Shown one piece after another: positions 33,942-40,998 of a DNA stretch of 64,000 bases (positions are counted from its first letter, which is position 1; every line of letters starts with the position of its first letter). This stretch comes from Chryseobacterium oleae (GTDB taxonomy: Bacteria > Bacteroidota > Bacteroidia > Flavobacteriales > Weeksellaceae). Below the pieces are notes generated by a model, which ran no database searches, was not told the origin of the DNA, and saw nothing but the letters and a program-made list of their open reading frames with translations. The stretch is from NCBI RefSeq assembly GCF_900115055.1, contig NZ_FOVD01000003.1:372001-436000 (forward strand). The letters run 5' to 3'. Made by a program: the position numbers and the translations under genes.

Positions 33942-35033
33942 CTAGTAAGGATTCCATTTTTTGATAATTTGCTGTGCGGTGGTAATCATTTCTTCATCCC
34001 ATGATTCAGGTTTGAAGTAATGAAAATTCCTGTTTTTAATCGATTCGGTAGTATTTCCGTCAAACAGCATTCTGGTCAGTTCCGTCTGCTCAGCATGAAG
34101 TAAGAGATCTTCAACCGGTTTTGAATGAACAGTATTTTGTCTGTTCCAAATTTTCTCTTCATCAACCGGATAATCTGAAAGTTCAATGATTTTTTTCACC
34201 CGGTTAAAATCATCAAAAAAAATCTGTTTCTCAGCCTCTGTATTTAAAGTATGACCAAGCCTTTCAATAATAACATATTCAGGATGGCACAGGATCAATA
34301 CTTCAGGCAATAGATTTAATATTTCTTCAGGAATGCGGTCGTCATGAGTATCTCTTCTTACCGGTTTCTTTCCGTAAGCACTTTCCTGCCAGCTTCCTCC
34401 GGAGAGGTGAATTTCTTTTACTTTTTCTAAGGGATAAAGGTTGATAATTTCCATCATATCCACTTCAAAATTACAGGACTGGCAGTAAATATTATGAAGA
34501 TCCAGAATAAGAAAGCCATCAATGTCTTCCACCAGCTTATCCAGAAATTCGCCCTGCTCTTTTACATCATCCATGGAAAATGAAAAAGCAAGGTTTTCTA
34601 CGCCCACAGGAATTTCTACAGCATCCTGAAGTCTGCTTAGCCTGTCTTTTCCTATCTGAAGAGTTTTTGGAAGCAATGGAACTGGCAGCGGTACACCCTG
34701 ATGAAAGTTCTCGGTATTCATAAAACCGAAATGTTCCGTAATATGATTGTATTTTCTTCGTTTTACCTCTTCTTTTAATTTTTTGAGCCAGATCTCCTGC
34801 CTGTTCGCCCATCTCCCATCAAAAAGAGAATAGTAAACACCATGCCCCAAAAGCCTGTTATTTTCTGCATAAAAATCCAAAAGACCGGAAAGCCATTCCG
34901 GTTCTTCTGCATCATAAAAGGTATCAAAAGACCATTCCAAAACATCCACAGACTGAGTCTGCAGAAGAGGAAGTATAGCGGAAACAAACTCTGCTTCCGG
35001 CATCATAGCCAGACCCAATAACGGCTTTTTCAT
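33942..35033 (-). CDS. DUF692/MNIO (multinuclear non-heme iron) RiPP-modifying enzyme
   Basis: A 363-residue TIM-barrel protein. The predicted iron ligands are in order: H64 (LLGHGVYYS), H101 (TEHFGF), E146 (GVENLAF), D178/H180/N181 (LDLHNIY), H209 (EIHLSGG), D228 and H230 (RRDTHDDRIP) and E257 (VIIERLGH). This is the MbnB/TglH/ChrH family, which oxidatively rewrites cysteines in ribosomal peptides. The extra 80 residues at the C-terminus (LLLHAEQTELTRMLFDG) may stand in for the separate partner protein usual in these clusters. The start is 3 bases after the precursor gene. Confidence 0.9.
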   Translation of the reverse strand: MKKPLLGLAMMPEAEFVSAILPLLQTQSVDVLEWSFDTFYDAEEPEWLSGLLDFYAENNRLLGHGVYYSLFDGRWANRQEIWLKKLKEEVKRRKYNHITEHFGFMNTENFHQGVPLPVPLLPKTLQIGKDRLSRLQDAVEIPVGVENLAFSFSMDDVKEQGEFLDKLVEDIDGFLILDLHNIYCQSCNFEVDMMEIINLYPLEKVKEIHLSGGSWQESAYGKKPVRRDTHDDRIPEEILNLLPEVLILCHPEYVIIERLGHTLNTEAEKQIFFDDFNRVKKIIELSDYPVDEEKIWNRQNTVHSKPVEDLLLHAEQTELTRMLFDGNTTESIKNRNFHYFKPESWDEEMITTAQQIIKKWNPY

Positions 35034-35036
35034 AGA

Positions 35037-35246
35037 CTACCCCATTCCGCAGGCCGGACATCCGCCACCGTGTTTCAGAATAGTGTCTCTTTTCACCACC
35101 TTGGTAGGTTCAGCCTTTACCGTCTTGGGAGAATCCATTTTCCTCACTTTTTTCACGGACTTTGTTACCTTTTTTACAGGTTTTGTCGTTTGTCCGGATA
35201 CACTTACAGCCAATAAACTGGCCATTACTAATGCTGGAATTTTCAT
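35037..35246 (-). CDS. Exported MNIO precursor peptide with HGGGCPACGMG tail
   Basis: A 69-residue protein. Residues 1-19 are a Sec signal peptide (MKIPALVMASLLAVSVSGQ). Residues 20-56 form a Lys/Val/Thr/Pro-rich linker without cysteine. The last eleven residues are H59-G60-G61-G62-C63-P64-A65-C66-G67-M68-G69. A signal peptide plus a short Gly/Cys tail next to a DUF692 gene is the layout of bufferin-like and related RiPP precursors, in which one or both cysteines are modified, commonly for copper handling. Modification here is inference; no protease or dedicated transporter lies in the operon. Confidence 0.85.
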   Translation of the reverse strand: MKIPALVMASLLAVSVSGQTTKPVKKVTKSVKKVRKMDSPKTVKAEPTKVVKRDTILKHGGGCPACGMG

Positions 35247-35295
35247 ATTCTATTTTTGATGAAACTTACAATAAACGTTCCATTTATGATTATGC

Positions 35296-35303
35296 TAAAA
35301 ATA
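35296..35303 (-). promoter_or_regulatory. Probable -7 box of the MNIO operon
   Basis: TATTTTTA (7 of 8 to TAnnTTTG) preceded by TTGTTG, 50 bases before the precursor ATG. Confidence 0.4.
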
Positions 35304-35409
35304 CAACAATTTAACGTATCCCATTTTTAAATTTAAAGTTTAGACTTAATATTTTCACTATCAAAGTTAAGATTCAACCTCATTATCCGGAAATCAGCCC
35401 TTCTTTGTT

Positions 35410-35417
35410 TATATTTA
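35410..35417 (+). promoter_or_regulatory. Probable -7 box of the fucosidase gene
   Basis: TATATTTA (7 of 8 to consensus), 20 bases before the ATG at 35438. Confidence 0.4.
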
Positions 35418-35437
35418 AGCTTTAAATTAAAAAGAAA

Positions 35438-37279
35438 ATGAAAAACAGGTGGATCACAGCCTTTTTCTTAGGACTCATAACCGTGTCGCATACTATTAAT
35501 GCTCAGACAAAAGATGACAATATCAAGATGGAATGGTTTAAAAATGCCAAACTTGGTGTGTTCATCCACTGGGGTATTTATTCTGTAGACGGAATTTCCG
35601 AATCCTGGTCGTTCTTCAATAATTATATCAACCATGAGAATTATATGAGACAGCTGAACGGGTTTTCAGCTTCGAAGTACAGGCCGGATGAATGGGCGGA
35701 TCTGATTAAAAAATCCGGTGCTCAATATGCCGTCATCACAACCAAACATCATGATGGTGTTGCACTCTGGAATTCAAAAGGAGAACAATCCACTACTATC
35801 CCTACTCATTCTTTGGCTAAAAAAGACGTTCTGACCCCTTTTGTCACAAGCCTTAAAAAAGCAGGGCTGAAAACCGGGCTATATTTTTCTCTTCCCGACT
35901 GGAGTCATCCTTACTATGATATCAATACCCGTACAAAAAAACGGTATGAAATCAAAAATGATCCGAAACGCTGGCAGCAGTTCGTCAGTTATTACCAAAC
36001 ACAACTCACTGAATTATCTTCACAGTATCATCCCGACCTGCTATGGTTCGACGGTGATTGGGAACATTCCCCAGAGGAATGGCAGGCTTCCAAAACCTTA
36101 GATATTCTGAGAAAATACAATCCCAATATTATCATTAATCCAAGACTCAATAAACATGGCGATTATGATACGCCCGAACAGGGAATTCCCGTTGTAAGCC
36201 CATCAAACAAATACTGGGAACTCTGTTATACGATGAATGACTCCTGGGGATACCAGCCTGATGATGAAAATTATAAAACGCCCAATATGATTATCAGAAC
36301 TCTGGCAGATGTTATCAGTATGGGAGGAAATTTACTTCTGGACATCGGTCCAAAATCTGACGGCACCATTCCGGAAAAGCAGGTTGACATTTTAAAAGAC
36401 TTAGGAAGATGGACTGTAAAAAACAAAGAAGCTATCTACGGAACCACCAAAGGACTTCCATTTGAAAACTTTAAGGGAAAATCTTCGTTTTCAGGAACAG
36501 GGGAATCTGTTTTCCTTTATCTTGAAGAGGCCAAAGATTTTGTTAAAATATATGGCTTAACCAATAAACCGGATGCTGTAAAAATTGTCGGAGACGATTT
36601 TGCTAAAGTCAATTTTAGTTTCACTCATGACAAAACAATGACTCTAGATCTTTCTAAGGTGAAATTTGACCAGGACGTCACCACTGTAGAACTTGTTTTT
36701 AAAGAAAAACCGCTTTTTCTGAATCAATTTCCGGCAGACTCTTATACCCTTACTGATATTCTTGAGCAGAAAAACACCAAAATGGCAGCTTATGACGTTG
36801 CCAACCTTCTGCACGGCGGAAATAATCTCCTGAACGGTTCGGGACTTACCAGCGACGGACAGGACATGAAAATTCAAAAAACAGCCAAAACCAATCCTGA
36901 AACTTTAGAATGGATCAGCAAACATGCGGAAGCATTATATGAAACAGGACAAGGTTTGCCTGAAGGACATTATTCAGGAATGAGCGCCCTTTCAAAAGAC
37001 AGACAGACCATTTATCTCTTTGTTGAGGGAACACCTACAGGTCCCGTGGCTTTGAAAGGAATAAAAAATAATGTCGCAAGAATCCGAATCGTGGGCGAAG
37101 GATCGATCATCAGTCATAAGGTTTACAATAAACTGTACTGGAGTGACACGCCTGGAATTATGTACATAGATATTCCAAAGAACAGGCTGGACAAAAATAT
37201 GACAGTGATTGCCATACTTCTCGATAAACCGGTAGAATTACACAGAGAAAAAGTAAATGCTATTGAAAATAATTTATAA
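35438..37279 (+). CDS. GH29 alpha-L-fucosidase
   Basis: A 613-residue secreted protein (signal peptide ending INAQ). The GH29 catalytic barrel covers about 30-350: WFKNAKLGVFIHWGIYSV, ITTKHHDGVALW, GLYFSLPDWSHPYY and the nucleophile Asp in LLWFDGDWEHS. NPRLNKHGDYDTPEQGIP and GNLLLDIGPKSDGTIP follow. C-terminal beta domains complete it, including a second stretch (EWISKHAEALYETGQGLPEG) that repeats the end-of-barrel motif. It removes terminal fucose from glycans. No other glycan-use genes adjoin it, so it is not part of a visible PUL. It is divergent from the MNIO operon. Confidence 0.93.
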   Translation: MKNRWITAFFLGLITVSHTINAQTKDDNIKMEWFKNAKLGVFIHWGIYSVDGISESWSFFNNYINHENYMRQLNGFSASKYRPDEWADLIKKSGAQYAVITTKHHDGVALWNSKGEQSTTIPTHSLAKKDVLTPFVTSLKKAGLKTGLYFSLPDWSHPYYDINTRTKKRYEIKNDPKRWQQFVSYYQTQLTELSSQYHPDLLWFDGDWEHSPEEWQASKTLDILRKYNPNIIINPRLNKHGDYDTPEQGIPVVSPSNKYWELCYTMNDSWGYQPDDENYKTPNMIIRTLADVISMGGNLLLDIGPKSDGTIPEKQVDILKDLGRWTVKNKEAIYGTTKGLPFENFKGKSSFSGTGESVFLYLEEAKDFVKIYGLTNKPDAVKIVGDDFAKVNFSFTHDKTMTLDLSKVKFDQDVTTVELVFKEKPLFLNQFPADSYTLTDILEQKNTKMAAYDVANLLHGGNNLLNGSGLTSDGQDMKIQKTAKTNPETLEWISKHAEALYETGQGLPEGHYSGMSALSKDRQTIYLFVEGTPTGPVALKGIKNNVARIRIVGEGSIISHKVYNKLYWSDTPGIMYIDIPKNRLDKNMTVIAILLDKPVELHREKVNAIENNL

Positions 37280-37310
37280 TCAAGACATTACAGACATTTT
37301 GTCACAAAAA

Positions 37311-37338
37311 AAAACCAGAGAAAATTCTCTGGTTTTAT
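37311..37338. terminator. Bidirectional terminator between fucosidase and ndk
   Basis: AAAACCAGAGAA, loop AAT, TTCTCTGGTTTT. Confidence 0.85.
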
Positions 37339-37357
37339 ATTTTTTGAGGTCGTTTTC

Positions 37358-37774
37358 TTAGAAAATCTCTCTTCCTGAAAAATGGAATTGAGCCTCGATA
37401 AGAGCGTTCTCGTCAGAATCTGAACCGTGAACAGCATTTTCACCGATGCTTCTTGCAAACATTTTTCTGATCGTACCTTCCGCTGCTTCTGCAGGGTTTG
37501 TAGCACCGATCAATGTTCTGAAGTCTTCTACTGCATTAGCTTTTTCTAAAACAGCAGCTACGATAGGACCTGAACTCATGAATTCTACCAACTCACCGTA
37601 AAATGGTCTCTCAGCGTGAACTTCATAGAATTTTTTAGCGTCAGCTACAGTAAGCTGAGTTAATTTCAGAGCTTTGATCTTAAAACCTCCTTCTGCGATC
37701 TTACCTAATATAGCACCGATATGTCCGTCTGCTACTGCATCAGGCTTAATCATAGTGAATGTAATGTTAGACAT
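37358..37774 (-). CDS. ndk: Nucleoside-diphosphate kinase
   Basis: A 138-residue NDK. The start [16 protein letters not shown] and the conserved active site [17 protein letters not shown] (phospho-accepting His in NAVHGSD) identify it beyond doubt. It transfers the gamma phosphate among NTPs. A perfect TAATTTTG box lies 24 bases upstream. A recurrent ACTAATAACC motif and a candidate short sigma-54 transcript lie in the spacer beyond the promoter. Confidence 0.97.
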   Translation of the reverse strand: MSNITFTMIKPDAVADGHIGAILGKIAEGGFKIKALKLTQLTVADAKKFYEVHAERPFYGELVEFMSSGPIVAAVLEKANAVEDFRTLIGATNPAEAAEGTIRKMFARSIGENAVHGSDSDENALIEAQFHFSGREIF

Positions 37775-37797
37775 AAATGTATATTTTTTTAATGCCG

Positions 37798-37805
37798 CAA
37801 AATTA
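37798..37805 (-). promoter_or_regulatory. Promoter -7 box for ndk
   Basis: TAATTTTG on the minus strand, exact consensus, 24 bases before the ATG. Confidence 0.6.
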
Positions 37806-37882
37806 CAAAAAATATCTTTGATTTTTATTTTAATTTTTTTTTAACATAAAAATAACTTTTATTAAGAAACTCGAAAAAAACT

Positions 37883-37898
37883 TTGGCACAGTAATTGT
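37883..37898 (+). promoter_or_regulatory. Candidate sigma-54-type (-24/-12) promoter
   Basis: TTGGCACAGTAATTGT matches TTGGCACnnnnnTTGC except for GT in place of GC, with correct N10 spacing. It lies 55 bases before a strong terminator. Confidence 0.45.
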
Positions 37899-37952
37899 TA
37901 ATTCTATTACGATTCTCATGTTTAATTTGAGTTTTCATGGTTATTAGTTTTT

Positions 37953-37975
37953 ACCCAGCTTCGGCTGGGTTTTTT
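37953..37975 (+). terminator. Strong terminator of the short transcript
   Basis: ACCCAGC, tetraloop TTCG, GCTGGGT, then TTTTTT. Confidence 0.85.
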
Positions 37976-38387
37976 ATTTGCAATAATTCAAACAATATGT
38001 TGCGAATTCGATAATTTTTAAAACCCATTAAAACCATATTAATACATTATTGCTTCTATTTCAATCAATGAAATAAAATTAATTTTTTAATATTTTTTTT
38101 GTCTCTTTTTTTGAACACCGAATCAATGTCAAAAAATCGCCATATCTGACAGAATAATCGAGACAAAAAGTGGAGTTATCCTGAAAATGGAATTGTGATT
38201 TTTTTTCAGAAGAAATTCTGATTTAAAAAAATGAGCTTTTTTCAGACAAAGTGCAAAAGTTACTACTTAACCATGTCACGATTTTGAAACTTGACATGAT
38301 CTTAGAGTTTTAAGTCATGAAAATTCTCTTAGATTAATTTTATAACCTAAGATTTCACAAAACCGTGGCTGTTAAATGGGAATATTT

Positions 38388-39314
38388 CTATTTCTGAGCC
38401 GCTTCCTCCGCCTCTTCCATCAGCTTGATGTAGTTGGCATAACGGGAATACTGGATTTCTCCGGTTTCCAGGGAATCAAGAACGGCACATTTGGGCTCAT
38501 TAATATGAAGGCAGTTGTGAAACTTGCATTCTTCTCTTTTCTTGAAAATCTCAGGGAAATAATGCTGTACTTCTTCTTTCTCGATGTCGATCATGGCAAA
38601 TTCACGTACACCAGGAGTATCGATTACATTACCGCCGAAGTCCCAGAAATGCATCTGAGCAAAAGTGGTGGTATGCTTTCCTTTCAGGTGAGAATCTGAA
38701 ATTTCAGAGGTCTTTAAGTTCAATCCCGGTTGCAACGCATTAACCAAAGTTGACTTTCCACATCCCGAATGCCCGAAGAATACAGACGTTCTGTCTTTAA
38801 GAAGATCCTGAAGCTGGTCAAAATTCAGTCTGGAATAAGAGGAGATTTCTAAGGTATCATAGCCGATTTCCTGATAAAGGAATTCAATATCCTTCACAAG
38901 TTCTATTTCTTCTTCGTTCAGAACGTCGATTTTATTGAACAGGATTAAAGGTTTAATATTGTAAGCTTCGCAGCATGCCAGGAATCTGTCAAGGAATCCC
39001 AATGAAGTTTCGGGATGCTTTAAGGTAAAGATAAAACAGGCAAGATCTATATTGGAAGCTATGATATGGGCTTCTTTTGAAAGGTTTACAGATTTTCGGA
39101 TCAGGTAATTGGTACGCTGCTCTATTTTGGTAATCCACGCAACGTCATCCTGTTCCAGCTGAAATTCCACAAAATCTCCTACGGCAAGCGGATTAGTAAG
39201 TCTTGTCTTGATGAGTTTGAATTTACCACGGATTCTGGCTTCGAAAATTTTGTCTGTTCCGAATTCCATGACCTGGTACCAGCTGCCTGTAGATTTAATG
39301 ATTTTTCCTTTCAT
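38388..39314 (-). CDS. rsgA: Ribosome small-subunit-dependent GTPase A
   Basis: A 308-residue circularly permuted GTPase. An N-terminal OB fold (MKGKIIKSTGSWYQVM) is followed by the G4 (LFNKIDVL), G1 (GHSGCGKSTLVN) and G3 (DTPGVREF) motifs in permuted order. The C-terminal zinc knuckle CKFHNCLHINEPKC completes the family pattern. It assists late 30S assembly. The ATG at 39314 lies 15 bases after a TATCTTTG box; the ATG at 39341 lies upstream of that box and was rejected. Confidence 0.95.
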   Translation of the reverse strand: MKGKIIKSTGSWYQVMEFGTDKIFEARIRGKFKLIKTRLTNPLAVGDFVEFQLEQDDVAWITKIEQRTNYLIRKSVNLSKEAHIIASNIDLACFIFTLKHPETSLGFLDRFLACCEAYNIKPLILFNKIDVLNEEEIELVKDIEFLYQEIGYDTLEISSYSRLNFDQLQDLLKDRTSVFFGHSGCGKSTLVNALQPGLNLKTSEISDSHLKGKHTTTFAQMHFWDFGGNVIDTPGVREFAMIDIEKEEVQHYFPEIFKKREECKFHNCLHINEPKCAVLDSLETGEIQYSRYANYIKLMEEAEEAAQK

Positions 39315-39328
39315 ATGATAATTGACTG

Positions 39329-39336
39329 CAAAGATA
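39329..39336 (-). promoter_or_regulatory. Promoter -7 box for rsgA
   Basis: TATCTTTG on the minus strand, exact consensus, 15 bases before the ATG. Confidence 0.6.
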
Positions 39337-39341
39337 AGCAA

Positions 39342-39417
39342 TTAGGGCTTAGGGTTCAGGATATAGTTGAAAACAAATAGTATAATTTCCCTTTAATCCA
39401 GATGCCCTAAGCCCTAA
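39342..39417. repeat. TTAGGG-type inverted repeat upstream of rsgA
   Basis: Perfect 13-bp arms, TTAGGGCTTAGGG at 39342-39354 and CCCTAAGCCCTAA at 39405-39417, flank 50 AT-rich bases. Confidence 0.7.
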
Positions 39418-39489
39418 TATGTACAGGTTTCAAAGAGTCGAGATGGTCTCCCTGATCTCTAATCCCAAATTCCTTAATTTTTATCTCAT

Positions 39490-40569
39490 TTATCTTTCGA
39501 TCATAATACTGTTCTGTACTTCAATAGATTCTTCGTGAATCGCTTTGAAAACCTTTTCGATGAATTCCTGAGACATTCCGGTTTCCTTCGCTTTCTGATT
39601 AGCGTATTCTGTGATCACTTTCCATCTTTCCGGCTGGAAGATAGCGATATCATTCTCTTTTTTAAGCTTACCGATCTTTTCAGAGATCTTCATTCTTTGG
39701 GAAAGAAGCTCAATTAACTGGAAGTCAAGATCAGAAATAAGCGTTCTGTGTCTTCCCATTTCATTATCGAAACCTGCAAGACCTGAATTTCTTACTTTTA
39801 AGTTACCGATCAACTGTGCCAATACTTCCGGAGTAATTTGCTGTGACGCATCGCTCCAAGCCTCATCAGGATTACAGTGTGATTCAATGATCGCTCCCTG
39901 GTATCCTACGTTAAGTGCTTCCTGTGTAATGTCTGCAAGGCCTGTTCTGTTTCCACAGATGTGTGAAGGGTCAATCAGCATTGGAATATTGGGAAACTGG
40001 CTTTTGAAATCAAGGGCGATCTGCCAGTTCGGGTTGTTTCTGTATTTTGTTTTCTGGTAAGTTGAAAATCCTCTGTGAATCACGCCAAGGTTTTTAATAT
40101 CCTGTCCTAAAAGCCTTTCCAAAGCACCGATCCATAAAGCAAGATCCGGATTAACAGGGTTTTTTACAAATACCGGCTTGTCTGTTCCTCTTAAAGCCAT
40201 AGCAATTTCCTGAACCGTAAATGGGTTTACCGTAGAACGTGCTCCAATCCAAAGAACATCCACATCAGCTTCTAGTGCTGCAAATACGTGGTGGGCGTTG
40301 GCTACTTCTGTAGCCGTCTTGAATCCGTACTCTTCCTTTACTTTTTTCAGCCAGTTCAGACCGATTACGCCTACTCCTTCAAAACCGTTTGGTTTCGTAC
40401 GGGGCTTCCAGATTCCTGCACGGAAAATAGACACCTGCGCGTTGGTTTCTCTTATTCTTCTGGCGGTTTCAAGCATCTGAGCTTCACTTTCCGCACTGCA
40501 TGGTCCCGCGATCATTAAAGGCTGTGAAAGCTCATTGATCCACTCGTTTTTTACATCTATTAAATTCAT
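39490..40569 (-). CDS. DAHP synthase fused to type II chorismate mutase
   Basis: A 359-residue bifunctional protein. Residues about 1-260 form a class I-beta DAHP synthase (PLMIAGPCSAESEAQM, IFRAGIWKPRTKPNGFEG, DPSHICGNRTGLADI, ESHCNPDEAWSDASQQI). Residues about 270-359 form an AroQ-type chorismate mutase (HRTLISDLDFQLIELLSQRM, ISEKIGKLKKEN). It carries out the first step of the shikimate pathway and the branch to prephenate. This domain order is typical of Bacteroidota, in which the mutase allosterically controls the synthase. It is monocistronic as far as seen. Confidence 0.93.
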   Translation of the reverse strand: MNLIDVKNEWINELSQPLMIAGPCSAESEAQMLETARRIRETNAQVSIFRAGIWKPRTKPNGFEGVGVIGLNWLKKVKEEYGFKTATEVANAHHVFAALEADVDVLWIGARSTVNPFTVQEIAMALRGTDKPVFVKNPVNPDLALWIGALERLLGQDIKNLGVIHRGFSTYQKTKYRNNPNWQIALDFKSQFPNIPMLIDPSHICGNRTGLADITQEALNVGYQGAIIESHCNPDEAWSDASQQITPEVLAQLIGNLKVRNSGLAGFDNEMGRHRTLISDLDFQLIELLSQRMKISEKIGKLKKENDIAIFQPERWKVITEYANQKAKETGMSQEFIEKVFKAIHEESIEVQNSIMIER

Positions 40570-40998
40570 ATTTTTAAATTTATTGTTTTTATTTTTTTTA
40601 GATTAACAGCAATAGTCCTTTCATTATAAAATTTACTTTATAATTCTTTTCAAAAAATGCCGTTCAAAATGGTTTAAAGGAATCAGGAAAATAAAAGGAC
40701 TTTAATTCTCCTGTATTTTTTGGAAAGAAATTCAGTTAGTAATACCAATAAAATCGATAATACGTTCTGAAATTTCTATAATAGAAAGCAGAAAAACTAA
40801 AATAACCGCTAAAGAAATTAGCGGGTGAAGGAGACAGATATGGGTTTGATAATGTTTCCACCTGGATTCTGAAACTTCTGTTCGTTTAGTTTTAAATCTG
40901 ATTTGTTTTTGTCAAAAACTTATTTTTTGCAAAAATCTTTGACAAAGATATAAAAAAACTGATTCTCACAAAAAAAAATTGAGATAAATACAAAAAAA
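40570..40998. other. Spacer upstream of the DAHP synthase gene
   Basis: It holds the dnaX terminator (40792-40824) and otherwise AT-rich sequence. I looked for a leader peptide rich in aromatic codons and found none. Confidence 0.5.
40792..40824 (-). terminator. dnaX terminator
   Basis: CCGCTAA, loop, TTAGCGG, then TTATTTTAGTTTTT on the minus strand. Confidence 0.65.

Larger units (their letters stand above)
37775..38387. other. Spacer with a candidate sigma-54-type short transcript
   Basis: It contains the ndk promoter, a sigma-54-like site (37883-37898), a nine-codon frame (37918-37947, MFNLSFHGY), a strong + strand terminator (37953-37975) and then about 380 bases of AT-rich sequence in which I see no gene. 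On the minus strand a 37-codon low-complexity frame (37825-37938) follows the ACTAATAACC motif. Confidence 0.5.

Noticed and set aside
35438..37279. A polysaccharide utilisation locus around the fucosidase
   Set aside because: There are no SusC/SusD pair, sulfatases or other glycoside hydrolases nearby; the gene stands alone.
37825..37938. A 37-codon gene on the minus strand after ACTAATAACC
   Set aside because: The second half is translated poly-A/T sequence (KKKLK and similar) and it overlaps the ndk promoter; it is kept only as context for the recurrent motif.
40570..40998. An attenuator/leader peptide for the DAHP synthase gene
   Set aside because: The hairpin is directly explained as the dnaX terminator, and no short frame rich in Phe, Tyr or Trp codons precedes it.
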